Below are positions 11,801 through 21,171 of a stretch of 64,000 nucleotides of DNA, one piece after another; the first letter of the stretch is position 1; the number at the start of each line of letters is the position of its first letter. The position numbers were made by a program, and so were the translations under genes. This stretch comes from Deinandra increscens subsp. villosa (lineage: Eukaryota > Streptophyta > Magnoliopsida > Asterales > Asteraceae): NCBI GenBank assembly GCA_039602395.1, contig JBCNJP010000027.1:36031841-36095840 (forward strand), in the 5' to 3' direction. The notes beneath the pieces are model-generated. The model was not told where the DNA came from. It did not search any database and saw only the letters and a program-made list of their open reading frames with translations.

Positions 11801-12115
11801 TTCAGTAGGTAAAGCCATGGTAAGATAACCATAAGCTTTTTGTTCAAGTTCATAACTTTTTCTTTCAGCAGCATCAAAATCTTCAATTTCCTTAGACTCT
11901 CCATCTTCTTTTGGTTTTTCATACAATTTTCTAATTGGAATCCATAGGTCAATATTATTTGTGCTGATATATGCTGAAAATCGTTTCTTCCAATTCTGAT
12001 AATCTTCTAATTTCAACAATTTGGGAACTTTCTGACTTGTTCCGATTTCATTGTCATAATTCATCATGGTCTGCATAGCACTTTGCATTGAGGCAAAAGC
12101 TTGAAATTCCGACAT
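8858..12115 (-). CDS. gag: Gag protein of element A, with two zinc knuckles and long coiled coil
   Basis: An intact 1085-aa ORF for a capsid/nucleocapsid-like protein. I chose the ATG at 12115 (MSEFQAF): the 53 extra in-frame codons upstream translate the repetitive leader motif, not a protein-like sequence. Residues about 25-240 look like the UBN2/Retrotran_gag_2 capsid region of Copia elements (LEDYQNWKKRF, then LWDALSARCEG). A first CCHC knuckle lies near residues 380-394 (CYKCQQLGHFAKEC). A long heptad-rich coiled coil spans about 475-685. Lysine-rich sequence follows, and a second CCHC knuckle lies near 968-981 (CYICRRPGHMAKEC). The C-terminus ends in a basic tail without protease motifs. 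It is much longer than typical Copia gag regions. The role in particle assembly and RNA binding is inferred from the family. Confidence 0.88.
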   Translation of the reverse strand: MSEFQAFASMQSAMQTMMNYDNEIGTSQKVPKLLKLEDYQNWKKRFSAYISTNNIDLWIPIRKLYEKPKEDGESKEIEDFDAAERKSYELEQKAYGYLTMALPTELLHQFSTCKKSKQLWDALSARCEGNDQYKKSRKKVLSKEFDNFQHYENENITALVSRLSHLISELKIVGIEKTDEELKEKIMEALPDKWENYVLLITHDKEYSTLTFHELTGKLHAREMEMLNSKKSTATLQHPELYHGENSASMNAKAKPNLNSAPSVAFLAGASGNSDNNSSRGCHFTIPNISTQSAFSAESTEDCAKMISALISSSFGLILKNVADAKLTSEDLDELDDDQLTELDVSWQYAMLCQRSKRFFKKHGRRISGDKLGFDKSKLTCYKCQQLGHFAKECQQKSAPPQSSKPGFTQPSTSNTGKTTALTVQKGGTIDWGKQFGYDSSALIVTHDLQEDYCSDTSSDTSSIPSSYESAENLESLMKENALLIKKVQQLSEAFDVINSDLKISKEHETELVLKNEGLVTEIKMLNEVIDVLKQDKKSVEISKTEICEEKDGLMQEVKKWKDEAEDAANDFQNLFDKSKAKLDLLTKRVEESDVKLKAYQVDMEKLLDEKRELTRVNKVQTANLEIQKRNEAKLKKELHEGLDTLRLQKFETHKVAKRLIAKEKEFAEAQQQISDLKIQVLDAKRLLNNVSNSQVFTSFLANDANFERMFDKTASPPAHIKEAFKEVKEHVEDVDYSKISSANSEEAKVVKKKKNKKNNTKGLKSQISPAPKFVSGSFSADNEKSATSSDKIPSQPEIDETIFYDQKKITDMKAEFTRLAKNGHQSSNSEEKISGKQVGLGFHEKKVQVEKVPASEAQSLKKLKMKQVKKEVFKAEKVQPERFYKLKGSDQLFSDKEFPLHCVDARKISEVFVKDNISSASSQSRSPTSKWVHDHRHQVYDSNSDHVRDIHVYSSQVHQRWDKTTRICYICRRPGHMAKECPSPVDSSQRFHQKSVFGKPAQPKFFNEQGRVFDEVEPTFFQKQKRFVPKFSKDQNVGSSSQSPVHVSSKTELPKQQQWKPKVVSKQNKDTGRPEAIRFGSFVT

Positions 12116-12142
12116 CGTTGAAAATTTGAAAAATAATCCTGA

Positions 12143-12411
12143 TCTGACCGAACTTCTCCGAACCTGCTGAACCCTCCGAGCTTCCTCCGAACTAGTCCGA
12201 ACTTCACCAAACACCTCCGATCTCTCACCGAACCTCAAAAACCCCGAAGATTCTCCGATCCTTGTCCGAACTCTCACCGAACGAACTCCGAACCTACAAA
12301 GACTCCGATCTAGACCGATCTATCACCGAACTATCGCCGAACTTCTCCGAGCTCCCTCCGAACCTCGAGTTCGGAGCGGTTACTCCGAGCTTGCCCAGTT
12401 ACCTCCGAACT
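12143..12411 (-). repeat. Leader motif array CCGAAC (GTTCGG in the RNA)
   Basis: In about 270 bp between the primer site and the gag start, by eye count CCGAAC occurs 12 times and CCGAGC/CCGATC another 7 times. In element RNA these read GTTCGG, GCTCGG and GATCGG. The same motif makes the paired arms in the LTR (7027-7078 and its copy near 12860-12911). The array is element-specific and lies in the 5' leader, where packaging or gag-binding signals normally sit. Confidence 0.8.
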
Positions 12412-12626
12412 TCGAAAACATTTTTCGAAAACTCGCAAAAACGAACTGATTTTGACGAAACTCGATATGGTGGCTCAGGAAGTTCGATAGAAAACGGTTT
12501 AGGAACAATTTTTGCACAAAACACACGTCAGAAATGATTGAAAACACGTAACGAAACTCGAGAAAACTTTAAAAACGTTCTATAATCCGAAAATAGCAAC
12601 CACAGATCAGTAGAGTGAACCAGAAA

Positions 12627-12638
12627 GCTCTGATACCA
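12627..12638 (-). promoter_or_regulatory. Primer binding site of element A (initiator Met-tRNA)
   Basis: On the minus strand this is TGGTATCAGAGC, the classical plant LTR-element primer site complementary to the 3' end of initiator tRNA-Met. It lies two bases inside the 5' LTR (12641-12989). Confidence 0.95.
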
Positions 12639-12640
12639 CT

Positions 12641-12989
12641 TGAAAATGCGTGAGCATTGGATCGTCTACTCGATCTAGCTATTCGGACATCGAAACGTAA
12701 TTAACCGATTGTTTTATTGATCAAACGAGAACAATTACAATCAGTAAACACTTAGAATCAGACACAGAGAATACACACTCAGAAACACACACTTAAGAGA
12801 TCTCGCACGCTCAGAACCCCTCAACACAAAGACCAAACAACTATATATACCCGATCGGCCGAACTCCCTCCGAACCTCAGGTTCGGCCGGTCCGAACTTC
12901 AGGTTCGGACCTAGTTCGGCCAACCCTATATTGACTTGAACTTAGTCTTCATTTGATACTTCACACGACGCACATTTCATGTACCAACA
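12641..12989 (-). repeat. 5' LTR of element A
   Basis: No differences were found by eye from the copy at 6808-7156 over 349 bp, so the insertion is very recent. U3 lies at the right end on the plus strand, and transcription would run leftward toward the PBS. Confidence 0.95.
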
Positions 12990-13539
12990 AAAACTATCCT
13001 TTGAAATGGGACGAAGTGTGTAGTGGTGGGCGACTCTTCATGGAGAACCAAAATAGTTGGTTAAATATACTGACGTAGAAGTTAAGCCTAGGGTCATGGT
13101 TAAGATAACTGGATATATTATCATAGTGAATATGTGTTAGGATTTATATGTGATTTATAAATGTGTTGTAAAAATCAAGTAAACACTTAATGGTTTTGAA
13201 CTAAATGGTAGAACTCACCAGCGTAAGCTGACTTTCTAGAAGTATGTATGTTAGGTTCTGCAGAGTCGTTTAGAAGTAAAGGCACGGATCTCACGAGGGC
13301 GGGATAATCAGAAAAGCTATCAAGGAAGAGTTTTCTGGCAAGCTGGCTTAGTTATAGTTTTCGTTATTATAACTAGTTGTAGTTATGTACAATATCTCAC
13401 TTACTGTAGTACTTGGCTTTTAAAAATAAAAGTTTTAAATTTTCCGCTGCTTAATATCTCTGTTGTGCCTTGTGTTCATGAGTAAATCCTACACGTGACT
13501 CCTCTTGGCGCCAAGTCTGGGAGTAGGCGTCACATAAAA

Positions 13540-14217
13540 TAAATCCAACAATTCACATGTGTGTTAAAAAAATATATGATTTGGATGCATATCTAAACAA
13601 CATGCCATTTACATATTTGATCAAACATATTATTCACATAATATATGACATAAAAAGTAGTAAATTCCTCAATTATATGGAAAGGTATTAAATTTCATTG
13701 TTATGTATGATATATAGACAAAACAACAAATGTGATGGAATGACACAAAATAATACATTTGACAAGACATAACACACAAATTGACAAAAACACAGAAGAG
13801 AAAAAGAAAAAACTTATAAATCCAAAATATTTCAAGAAAATAAAATTTACTCCAAATAACATTAATATTAAACTTCTAGCTATATCATCTATGTTTTATA
13901 AGATAAATATTTTATATTATCTCTATGTCATATTTAAGTTCAAACAGTAACCAAATTAAAACAACAAATTTGAATTTCAGTTTCATAATTTGTTAGTAAT
14001 GACATTTCTTTAACAGAGAAGTGAGTTACAATTTACCTTTTTAGAGTTAAACAAATTATATTTGATATTAAAAATTCAAGTAATTACAATTCATGTAGAA
14101 TTATAGTTATAAATTTAATTTTAATATAAAATATAATTAAAATCTTATTATTAATTAATAAGTTATGATAATTAATTAATAAGTTATGATAAATAATTGA
14201 AATAAGAAAATTTATAT
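13540..14217. other. AT-rich sequence without features
   Basis: Right flank of the large solo LTR. It is very A+T-rich with no convincing ORF. A short direct repeat (ATTAATTAATAAGTTATGATA type) occurs near 14150-14192. Confidence 0.5.
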
Positions 14218-14226
14218 TTTAGTATT

Positions 14227-15341
14227 AGAAAATTGGATTGAAATAATCCGAACTATCCATTGTTGGACATGAATAATCCCAGCTGGAAATATTCTTCCTA
14301 GCAATTTCAAATATTTACCATATTTTTTATAATAAACTTTACGTTAAGGCTTTTTAACTCCGTTAGTCATGGATTACGTGGCATTCTACATGGACTGCCC
14401 AGTTGGCATTTTAAATGATGTGACATTTTCTTTTTATGTGGCATTTAATTATTTTTCAAATTTTAAAGAAAAACCTCTCATTTTTGCCATATATTAACGG
14501 AGGTTAAAATGAAGCAAACCCCCACTGCCTCCCCACGACTTCTCAGATTTACTTCCACCGAGTCTGAGAGCAACGACGACGACTTTGCTGGTTCGTCGGT
14601 TCACTGGAATCGACTCCGAACTAGACCGTTTACGATCTGACTCAGGCTCGTTCCTCTCCAGCGACGTGACTATCATTAGAGCTCTAATGGGGGCCCTAAA
14701 CGATTCGTTTATCTGGCAGAGGGTTGCCGGTGGATCTAACTACGCCTCCGGTGGCCGGTTTGTTACGGCGAGACCGGTGGGGTTTGGTCCCTACATACCA
14801 AGATGAAATCCAACAGCGAAAACAAGTTCGCGTTCTCGGCGGTGGTTGCGAACCACCACTAGAAACGCTAGCCGCCATTAGGAGAGAAACCCCAAAGAAA
14901 AAACGCGGTTGTTAGCACTGATGTTTCCCGAATCCTGGTGAACGGAGCTTGGTAACATGGTCTAGAGGTGATGGTGAAGGAGAGGGATGAAGAATGAAGG
15001 TCTCCGGAGGTGGCCATCATTCGTCGGAGCTCGCGGGAACCCGTCGAAATCCGGTCGTCGGAAACACGGGTTGCCGCTCTTCTCTAGTTCTCAGTCTCAT
15101 TTTGCCAAAATTACAAAACAAACCCTTAGGTTTAAAAGTTTACAATTTACCCCCTTAACCTGGTGACTGGGACTCCAAGTCAGATGCCACGTCATCACAA
15201 ACTAATGGTCGTTAAAAAAGTCAACAGAAAGATTATTAAGAAAAACAACATCAATAATTGGGATTGCCAGGAAGAATATTTTCAGATGAGATAATTTCCG
15301 TCCAACAGTAAATTGTTCGGATTATTTAAATCCAATCTTCC
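14227..15341. mobile_element. Mutator-like inverted-repeat element with GC-rich cargo
   Basis: The ends are long inverted repeats (about 14227-14420 against 15150-15341), with outer sequence A/GGAA(A/G)ATTGGATT. The flanks carry TTTAGTATT (14218-14226) and TTTAATATT (15342-15350), a 9-bp duplication with one mismatch. The interior (about 14500-15110) is clearly richer in G+C than its surroundings and contains short overlapping ORFs on both strands (for example 14585-14806 plus, 14696-14878 minus). I recognise no protein family in them. The layout, TIRs around gene-like GC-rich cargo, is that of a Pack-MULE. The cargo may be captured exon or 5' UTR sequence. Confidence 0.65.
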
Positions 15342-15512
15342 TTTAATATTTAATTATTTAAAATTCTTAAAATTTAATAAGTGAGTGAATTAATATTTAA
15401 TAAGAGAGAGAAGCGAAATAATCATAATGAGAATGAATCTAGTGATGACATGTGTCGTCAAATGTAATTATTTATTAAAATAAGAAGATTAATTGGCAAG
15501 ATTTTGTAATCC

Positions 15513-15918
15513 GTGTATTGCTGCCACATGATTAATACAGATAAACAAAACAATTCAATGGCTTTAACGCTATGTAAAGAAGATGGAAAAAAATGTAATG
15601 AACACATGGATAATACAGATAAACAAAATAGTTCATGTTCAGCTTCAGCCTCCTGCTCCGGTTCAACCTTCAGCTCCTATTCAACCTCCAGTAAACCCCC
15701 CAAGTGGATGACCTTTGGAGGACGAAGCATTATGGATTTTGGCATTTGATTACTGGTTGCCTCAGAACCCACCAGAAGAGCCACTTGAGGACTACTACGA
15801 GTTCAACGATGAAGCCCGTTTTGATGATGAAGAACAACCGGTGGATGAGGTCGCGCTTCGTGATGTATGGGAGGAAGAACTCAGAACACAACCAGGATCA
15901 CCCCCGTTGCTCTGATGG
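15513..15918 (+). pseudogene. Unidentified Pro/acidic-rich ORF fragment
   Basis: Two overlapping frames (15513-15749 and 15715-15915) read as a Ser-rich then acidic low-complexity protein, with residues such as LEDEALWILAFDYWLPQNPP followed by a Glu/Asp-rich stretch and a stop at 15913. No start is convincing in the second frame and no domain is recognised. It looks like part of a longer broken gene, possibly from a retroelement. Codon pattern and length support former coding, not function. Confidence 0.35.
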
Positions 15919-15990
15919 GATGACAATTCCTACTCCGGTGATGATTTCAATTTATGATATTTTAGGAAATAAGTAATGCTTTATTTTAGG

Positions 15991-16352
15991 GGAAAAATGG
16001 ATTTTAATAATACAAGTTTTACCTTATTGGCAGATAATAATACGAGTTTTGAAATTTCTTCACAATAATACGAGTTTTGTGGGTATTGGATTCTAATGAT
16101 ACACCGTTAGTTTTTTACTAACGGTGTTAGTCTGTTGCCTATGTGGCTGGTGCCACATCAGGTGCCACGTAGGAGGAAAACAGTCCACGTCAGGTGCCAT
16201 GTAGGCAACAGACTAACACTGTTAGTTAAAAACTAACGGTGTATCATTAGAATCCAATACACACAAAATTCGTATTATTGTGAGGAAATTTAAAAACTCG
16301 TATTATTATCCGCCAACAAGGTAAAACTTGTATTATTAAAATCCATTTTTCC
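15991..16352. mobile_element. Mutator-like foldback MITE (362 bp)
   Basis: Near-complete hairpin. About 170 bp at the left, starting GGAAAAATGGATTTTAATAA, is the inverse of the right half. A perfect 9-bp duplication TATTTTAGG flanks it (15982-15990 and 16353-16361). The centre contains repeated GTGCCA(C)GT-type sequence and no ORF. It inserted into an array of TTTTAGGAAATG-like repeats. Confidence 0.88.
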
Positions 16353-16530
16353 TATTTTAGGAAATGTATTTTTTTAATAATTTTAGGAAACGTAAGTTGT
16401 GTGTTTTAGAAATGTAATTTTCTTTACTTTTAGGAAATGTAACCTTTTTTTTATTTTAGAAAAACTAATTTTTTTTTTGGAAAAGTAAATTTTCTTTTAT
16501 TTTAGGAAATGTATGTTTTATTTGGGTTAT
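16353..16530. repeat. Degenerate TTTTAGGAAATGTA repeat array
   Basis: Six or seven imperfect copies of a 25-40 bp unit centred on TTTTAGGAAATGTA. The array also extends left of the MITE (near 15958), so it predates that insertion. Confidence 0.6.
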
Positions 16531-16576
16531 AGCATTTTACTTTTGTTTTATTTTATGATTAATTTGGAGTGAATAA

Positions 16577-16913
16577 AATAATGTTAAAAAAGTGTGGGGT
16601 TGAAAAGTGTGATGAAGGTATAAATCTAAAAAAAAATGTGAGTATGGGGTGGTAACCAGGGGCGGACCTGTAATAGGCCCAGGGGTCCCTGTGGACCCTT
16701 CAACCTCGTACGCAAAGTGGAAATTATGTGAACGTTTTTATATAATAATGTTAAAAAAGTGTGGGGTTGAAAAGTGTGATGAAGGTATAAATCTAAAAAA
16801 AAATGTGAGTATGGGGTGGTAACCAGGGGCGGACCTGTAATAGGCCCAGGGGTCCCTGTGGACCCTCTCAACCTCGTACGCAAAGTGGAAATTATGTGAA
16901 CGTTTTTATATAA
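16577..16913. repeat. Tandem duplication (about 167 bp, two copies)
   Basis: The sequence from TAATGTTAAAAAAGTGTGGG to CGTTTTTATATAA occurs twice in tandem with very few differences. Each copy contains GTGGTAAC followed by CAGGGGCGGACC, so the duplication includes the left end of a hAT-type element and its target site (16649-16657 and 16816-16824). Confidence 0.9.
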
Positions 16914-16968
16914 TTTCTTTTTTTGTCATGATGAGTTTATAAATACTTAGTTTGTGAAAATGAGATAA

Positions 16969-17045
16969 AGCTAGCAACTAGCTTAGTGGTAAGATCATTT
17001 GTTGAGTTTTGAAGGGGTGCAAGTTCAAATCTTATGTTCTACTAA
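16969..17045 (+). repeat. tRNA-like (SINE-like) segment
   Basis: TAGCTTAGTGGTAAGA resembles a pol III A box. AAGTTCAAATC about 35 bp downstream resembles a B box. No clover-leaf acceptor stem closes it, so it is tRNA-derived, not a tRNA gene. Confidence 0.4.
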
Positions 17046-17419
17046 TTTTCATTTTTCCATCTTTTTATGATTAATTTAAGTGCTATAAATAAGGAGAGTA
17101 AATGGGAGTATTTCATTTTTCTCATTTTTTTATTACTTTCATTATAAACCCCTTCTTTTCAAATACATTCATCCTATATTCTTTTTATAATGAATTAATA
17201 CAATATATAAAAATATAATTCTTTTTTTTTAATAGGCAAACAATTTGTCATTCTTTTTTTCACGCATTACTTTTTCTTTTCTCTTCATTTTAGCCATTTT
17301 ACTATTTTTTTGCTATTAAGTCGTTGAATGTTACGGTATAAATTTTTTTATCAAATCATGTAAAGTTTTTTTTATCGGTTATTTTTCTTTACCCGCAGTG
17401 TCGTGCCGCAACGCGCGCC

Positions 17420-18060
17420 CACTACGTCAAAAAGTGGCTTTGGCCACGATTTTTTTACGCATAGCCACTGTTTTATAAAAAATGTGGCCAAAGGTAAGAA
17501 ATACTAGTTTTAGCCACACATATTTTGTACCCGTGGCCAAATATATAGCCTTTGGACCCTTTTAGCCACATATTTTTTTGTTTATGTGACAACAACAATC
17601 AGGTGCGGTGGCTTTGGCCACTGTTTTACAAAAACATGTGGCACTTATTTGTCACGCTTAAAAAAGAGTGGCGAAATGCACCAAACGTCCACGAAATTTT
17701 TATGATTATTAATTCATGTGACCAAAAAGGAATGTATGGCCACGCTTAAATAATGTTGTGTGACGGAAGAGTATATTTTATTACTTAGTAAATTAAAAGA
17801 AAACAAAACTATTAAGTATATATTATGTGTGGCTAAATGTGAGCAATGACCACGGTTTTTACTTAGTTATGTGGCTAAAAGCTAGTACATATGGCCACTG
17901 TAATTAGGTTGTGTGACTAAATAGTAGGTTGTGAGTGACAAAAATCTATTACCTATGACCACATATATTAACCGTGACTAAATGGTAGGTTGTAAGTGAC
18001 AAAAATCAATATTATGGTCACGGTAAAATATTAAACGTGTGGCGAAAGAGACGATTTGTT
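17420..18060. repeat. Left subterminal repeats of the large CACTA element
   Basis: Many copies in both orientations of GTGGC(C/T)AAA, GGCCACG and GTGACCA-type motifs, spaced about 20-50 bp apart. Weaker copies continue at 18770-18850. Such arrays bind the element's own TnpA-like protein in En/Spm. Here that role is inferred. Confidence 0.8.
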
Positions 18061-18222
18061 TCCCTCTAAAACAACGAGTCTTTTGTTTTCAATTTTACCA
18101 ATTCGAGCGGGTTAAAATCTGCTACCCTATATATCATCATCATTGTTATTTTCCTTTACCGCCATCCCTTTCTTGATCTCAAATTCTCTACACCAATTCG
18201 TTTACACCAATTCTGGTATCAA

Positions 18223-18636
18223 ATGGCCGATAATCAACACTCCCTTAATTACTGGTATGTGAAGAATAACCGTATTTTTTTGGTTTACAGTAACAGGAGA
18301 AGAAGATCCTTCAAGTCCCACAATTCTGTGATTAAACACAACGATGAGAACATCCCGAGGCAACTCCATGCGCAAAAGATTCCTGATTGTTTTGCCTACT
18401 TTGTTGAGGCAACGAAATTATTCCGTGTCCTTGATACAAAATTCAATGAATTTGAATCCGAAGAAGATGAAGAAGATGAAGAAGATGATCAAGAAGATCA
18501 AGAAGATGAAGTAGATGAAGAAGATGAAGAAGATGAAGAAGATGAAGAAGATGAAGAAGAAGATGATGATGATCATGATGATGACGATGCAAGTTCAGGA
18601 TACATATCCGAAGATTGCAGTGATCCGGGTTATTAA
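18223..18636 (+). CDS. Unidentified protein with acidic repeat tail
   Basis: 137-aa ORF with a clear ATG (MADNQHSLNYWYV) about 100 bp downstream of a CCTATATATC TATA-like element. Residues 1-80 are basic to neutral with an Arg run (RRRRSF). Residues 81-125 are nearly all Glu/Asp, encoded by a (GAAGAT)n microsatellite. The last ten residues return to mixed sequence. It lies just inside the left subterminal array of the CACTA element, so it may be an element gene or a first exon. I recognise no family. The Leu/His-rich minus-strand ORF over the repeat is a shadow. Confidence 0.45.
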   Translation: MADNQHSLNYWYVKNNRIFLVYSNRRRRSFKSHNSVIKHNDENIPRQLHAQKIPDCFAYFVEATKLFRVLDTKFNEFESEEDEEDEEDDQEDQEDEVDEEDEEDEEDEEDEEEDDDDHDDDDASSGYISEDCSDPGY

Positions 18637-19058
18637 TTAATGGATGTTTATGTTTAATTATGAACAAATTAAGAACAATATTTTATATGTTTATTTAGTT
18701 ATGATATTAGTAGTTATAATTGAATATATGATGGTTATATATGTTTATCATGTTTGATTATCTTGTGATACGGCCACTCATATTAAACATTGATTGCGTG
18801 ACAGATTATGACAAATGGTCACGGTATATTAATTTTAGGTGGCTAAAAGAAGAATACCAACAGTGTACGGCGCTTGTAATCATTACTATTTCATTTACTT
18901 TTTCATTTACTTTATCTTTCAAATCTCCATCTACCACGCCCCTCGAGTATCGATATATACTTAATTATCTCTGTATCAGTTTTCATCATCATCTCCACCA
19001 TGACCCTTTTCTCTTAGTCTTTATCTCTTTGTTTTTCGTCCACCATCGCCATCAAAAA

Positions 19059-19278
19059 ATGTGGAATTGGCGTCATCCGTATGTGGAAAACGGTAAGTTA
19101 TCATCTTCACCACTGAAATTCGATTGAAATTTTCGTCTCAGATTTGGTAATTTTTTCTTGTGCAGGGAAAGATTGCACTCTGTATCTCCTGCGAGCTGAT
19201 TTTAAGTTATTGTGGAAACCATGGAGACGAGGAGTCTCTAATGGTTCATACAAATGCTTTACTGAGAGCAGATTTTAA
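19059..19278 (+). CDS. Possible small spliced ORF (43 aa)
   Basis: ATG at 19059 (MWNWRHPYVENG) reads to a good donor (G then GTAAGT at 19093). A pyrimidine-rich acceptor (TTTTTTCTTGTGCAG) ends at 19165. Joining 19059-19092 to 19166-19278 keeps the frame open to TAA at 19276. The splice signals are good, but the product is short, has no known domain, and could be the start of a longer gene cut by the solo LTR that follows at 19341. Confidence 0.25.
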
Positions 19279-20499
19279 GTTATTGTGTAATTTTATAACA
19301 GTCAATAGTAAGGGCACATGTTGAGGTTTGCAGCACTTGTTGTCACACCCCCAATTTCCACTAACGGAGTTTTACCGTGTGGGGTGTGAACCAGACCAGG
19401 ACCCGAGTCATTAGTTACATCAAACATAAGTTTAGGGTTCAAATTGTAAATAAATATTTCCAAACGGGAAATATTAAAACCATAGTTTAAAATCCAGCGG
19501 AAGCATAATAAAGTAATGTCGCGCAAAAACAAGCGCCCATTAAGTAAACAACCAGTTTAAGTCTAAGTTTTGAAAATGTTTAATACGGATTCCCAAAATG
19601 AAAGGTTTAACCAGCGTACGTGCCCAAAAATCCGATTCTCCTAGCGTCCTGCAAAGCATGCATAAGAGCAAGTGTCAACTAATGTTGGTGAGTTCACATA
19701 AGCACATAAGTATACCTAGTATAGTTATGCAGTACGAATACAACAGTTTTATTCGTATATAAGCATGTATATTAACAGCACAATCCATATCGTAGGTAGC
19801 GAGCCTAAGTTCATGTCACTAAAACGTTCGCAACCGAAGCTGACCAATTAGTTGTAGGAATAATTCCTTACGTGGTTTGCCTTCCCCGTGTCTACTCGAT
19901 CACGGTGAGTTTAGGCTGACATTGTCCTCAGTCCGACCGCCAGTCGGGTGGTGCATCTCGTGCCCGCTGAGTGGGGTTTGTCAGACCCCAGTAGTACTAC
20001 CCAATATCCCCTCGCTATAAACTATTAACGGTTCGATAAGTAAGGACTTTCAAAAATAAGCATTTTACGTGAACATGTGATATATACAGGATTTCTACTT
20101 TAATCATACATAATAGTTGTTGTGTTATCACCCTAAACCAGGTGTAACGTGTTTGCGTGTGTTATCGTCCAAAACCGGACGTAACGTAAAGTTTGTGTAA
20201 CTCACCTTAGGGTGCGCTGCTACAAATTAGTAAGACTTCGAGTCTTGCGTAACTACCGAGCACCTATCGATTTCACATACGTAAGTGTGTGTTTGCACAT
20301 GAGTAACATAGCCTAGACGACGGTATCGATAACAAGTAATTTCAATTATGACGCAGGTGACAAATTCAATACGTGATAAAAATCATTTATTCGAAAGCAG
20401 TAAAAAAAATGACGTAAATCATGGACACAAAGATTTGTGAAAATCAGTGCGCGTATATTATTCCAAATAATAAAATGTAGAGATGATCGGATAAATAAA

Positions 20500-20536
<37 letters not shown>

Positions 20537-20934
20537 ATATTTATTCGTAAATATAAATATCGAGGCGTAGTCACAAGGGTGAAAAATAAAGCGACCTAAA
20601 TATATATTTATATGTCGTGTAAAAATTCCGAGAGTCTAAAGAAAATATTTAAATCGTACGTTTGTGTATATGTGCATGACAACGAAATCAAATATATATT
20701 TATATATATATTTCTATGTTTAAAACTAGGTTATATTAATTAAACAAAACCATAAGTTTCTAATTCTTTTAAATCATGGGGTTTCCATAAAACAAAAAAA
20801 AAAATCCAACGAGTAACCTTACGGGGTCTATAGAAACTTCACGGGTCGAGATATGATAATTGTTTACTAGTAAGTTTGAGTTTTGGACCAAAAAAGCTTG
20901 AAATCCTTAAATAAAAATTAAAACAAGAAAAACA

Positions 20935-21000
20935 GTGGTCACGGGACTCGAACCCGTGACCTGGAGGTGTATCACAGCGCCCTTTGCCACCAAGCCAGCG
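20935..21000 (-). repeat. tRNA-like segment 1 in the solo LTR
   Basis: On the minus strand, TGGCTTGGTGGCAAAGG (A-box-like) is followed by a perfect T-arm (CACGGG-TTCGAGT-CCCGTG) and, within ten bases, a TTTTT run at 20928-20932 that could stop pol III. No acceptor stem closes around it. Confidence 0.55.
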
Positions 21001-21100
21001 ATCTGATTTGTATTCATTTCGGCCAGAAACGTTTTTATGTATGCGCAGTACAGTGGCCTGACTTGATCATATATAACAGAAAAAAAAAGAAAACAGGATG

Positions 21101-21171
21101 TAGGCAAGGGGTTTCGAACCCGAGACCTCTCGGTCTCCAGTGGAAGGCGCTAACCAGTTGTGCTACACACG
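21101..21171 (-). repeat. tRNA-like segment 2 in the solo LTR
   Basis: On the minus strand, GTAGCACAACTGGTTAGCGC (A box and D-arm) is followed by a GGGTTCGAAACCCC B box, then T runs near 21080-21095. T-stem mismatches and an unmatched acceptor make it a remnant, not a working tRNA. Confidence 0.55.

Larger units (their letters stand above)
6808..12989 (-). mobile_element. Young gag-only LTR retroelement (element A, 6182 bp)
   Basis: Complete element in minus orientation. Its two 349-bp LTRs (6808-7156, 12641-12989) look identical by eye, and the target duplication AAAAC is intact (6803-6807, 12990-12994). In transcription order it has the 5' LTR, a TGGTATCAGAGC primer site, a motif-rich leader, one long gag ORF (8858-12115), a 1.7-kb non-coding region with tandem hairpins, a polypurine tract and the 3' LTR. 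No protease, integrase, reverse transcriptase or RNase H motif is visible on either strand. The UBN2-like gag and Met-tRNA primer fit a Copia-derived lineage. Because the element is young but lacks pol, its enzymes must have come from another element. It is a candidate LARD-like or gag-only parasite. Confidence 0.9.
4513..13534 (+). mobile_element. Large solo LTR (about 2.8 kb net), split by a younger element
   Basis: The outer boundaries are TATAACATCCC (family start probably TGTAACATCCC, one base changed) and GGCGTCACA. The flanks carry the 5-bp duplication TAAAA at 4508-4512 and 13535-13539. Removing the nested element (6808-12989 plus one AAAAC copy) leaves about 2.83 kb with no gag or pol, so it is a solo LTR. 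Its size suggests a Gypsy-type element, but that is inferred from length only. A promoter-like TATA box lies at 5430. A 49-bp local duplication (about 6724-6807) immediately precedes the nested insertion. Confidence 0.75.

Noticed and set aside
12116..12277. 53-residue N-terminal extension of the element A gag ORF
   Set aside because: It translates the CCGAAC leader motif array into low-complexity sequence; the downstream MSEFQAF start fits Copia gag starts better.
18443..18667. Leu/His-rich minus-strand ORF
   Set aside because: Shadow of the (GAAGAT)n repeat in the plus-strand ORF.
20935..21171. Functional tRNA genes
   Set aside because: Acceptor stems do not pair and one T-stem is broken; only tRNA-derived pol III-like elements can be supported.
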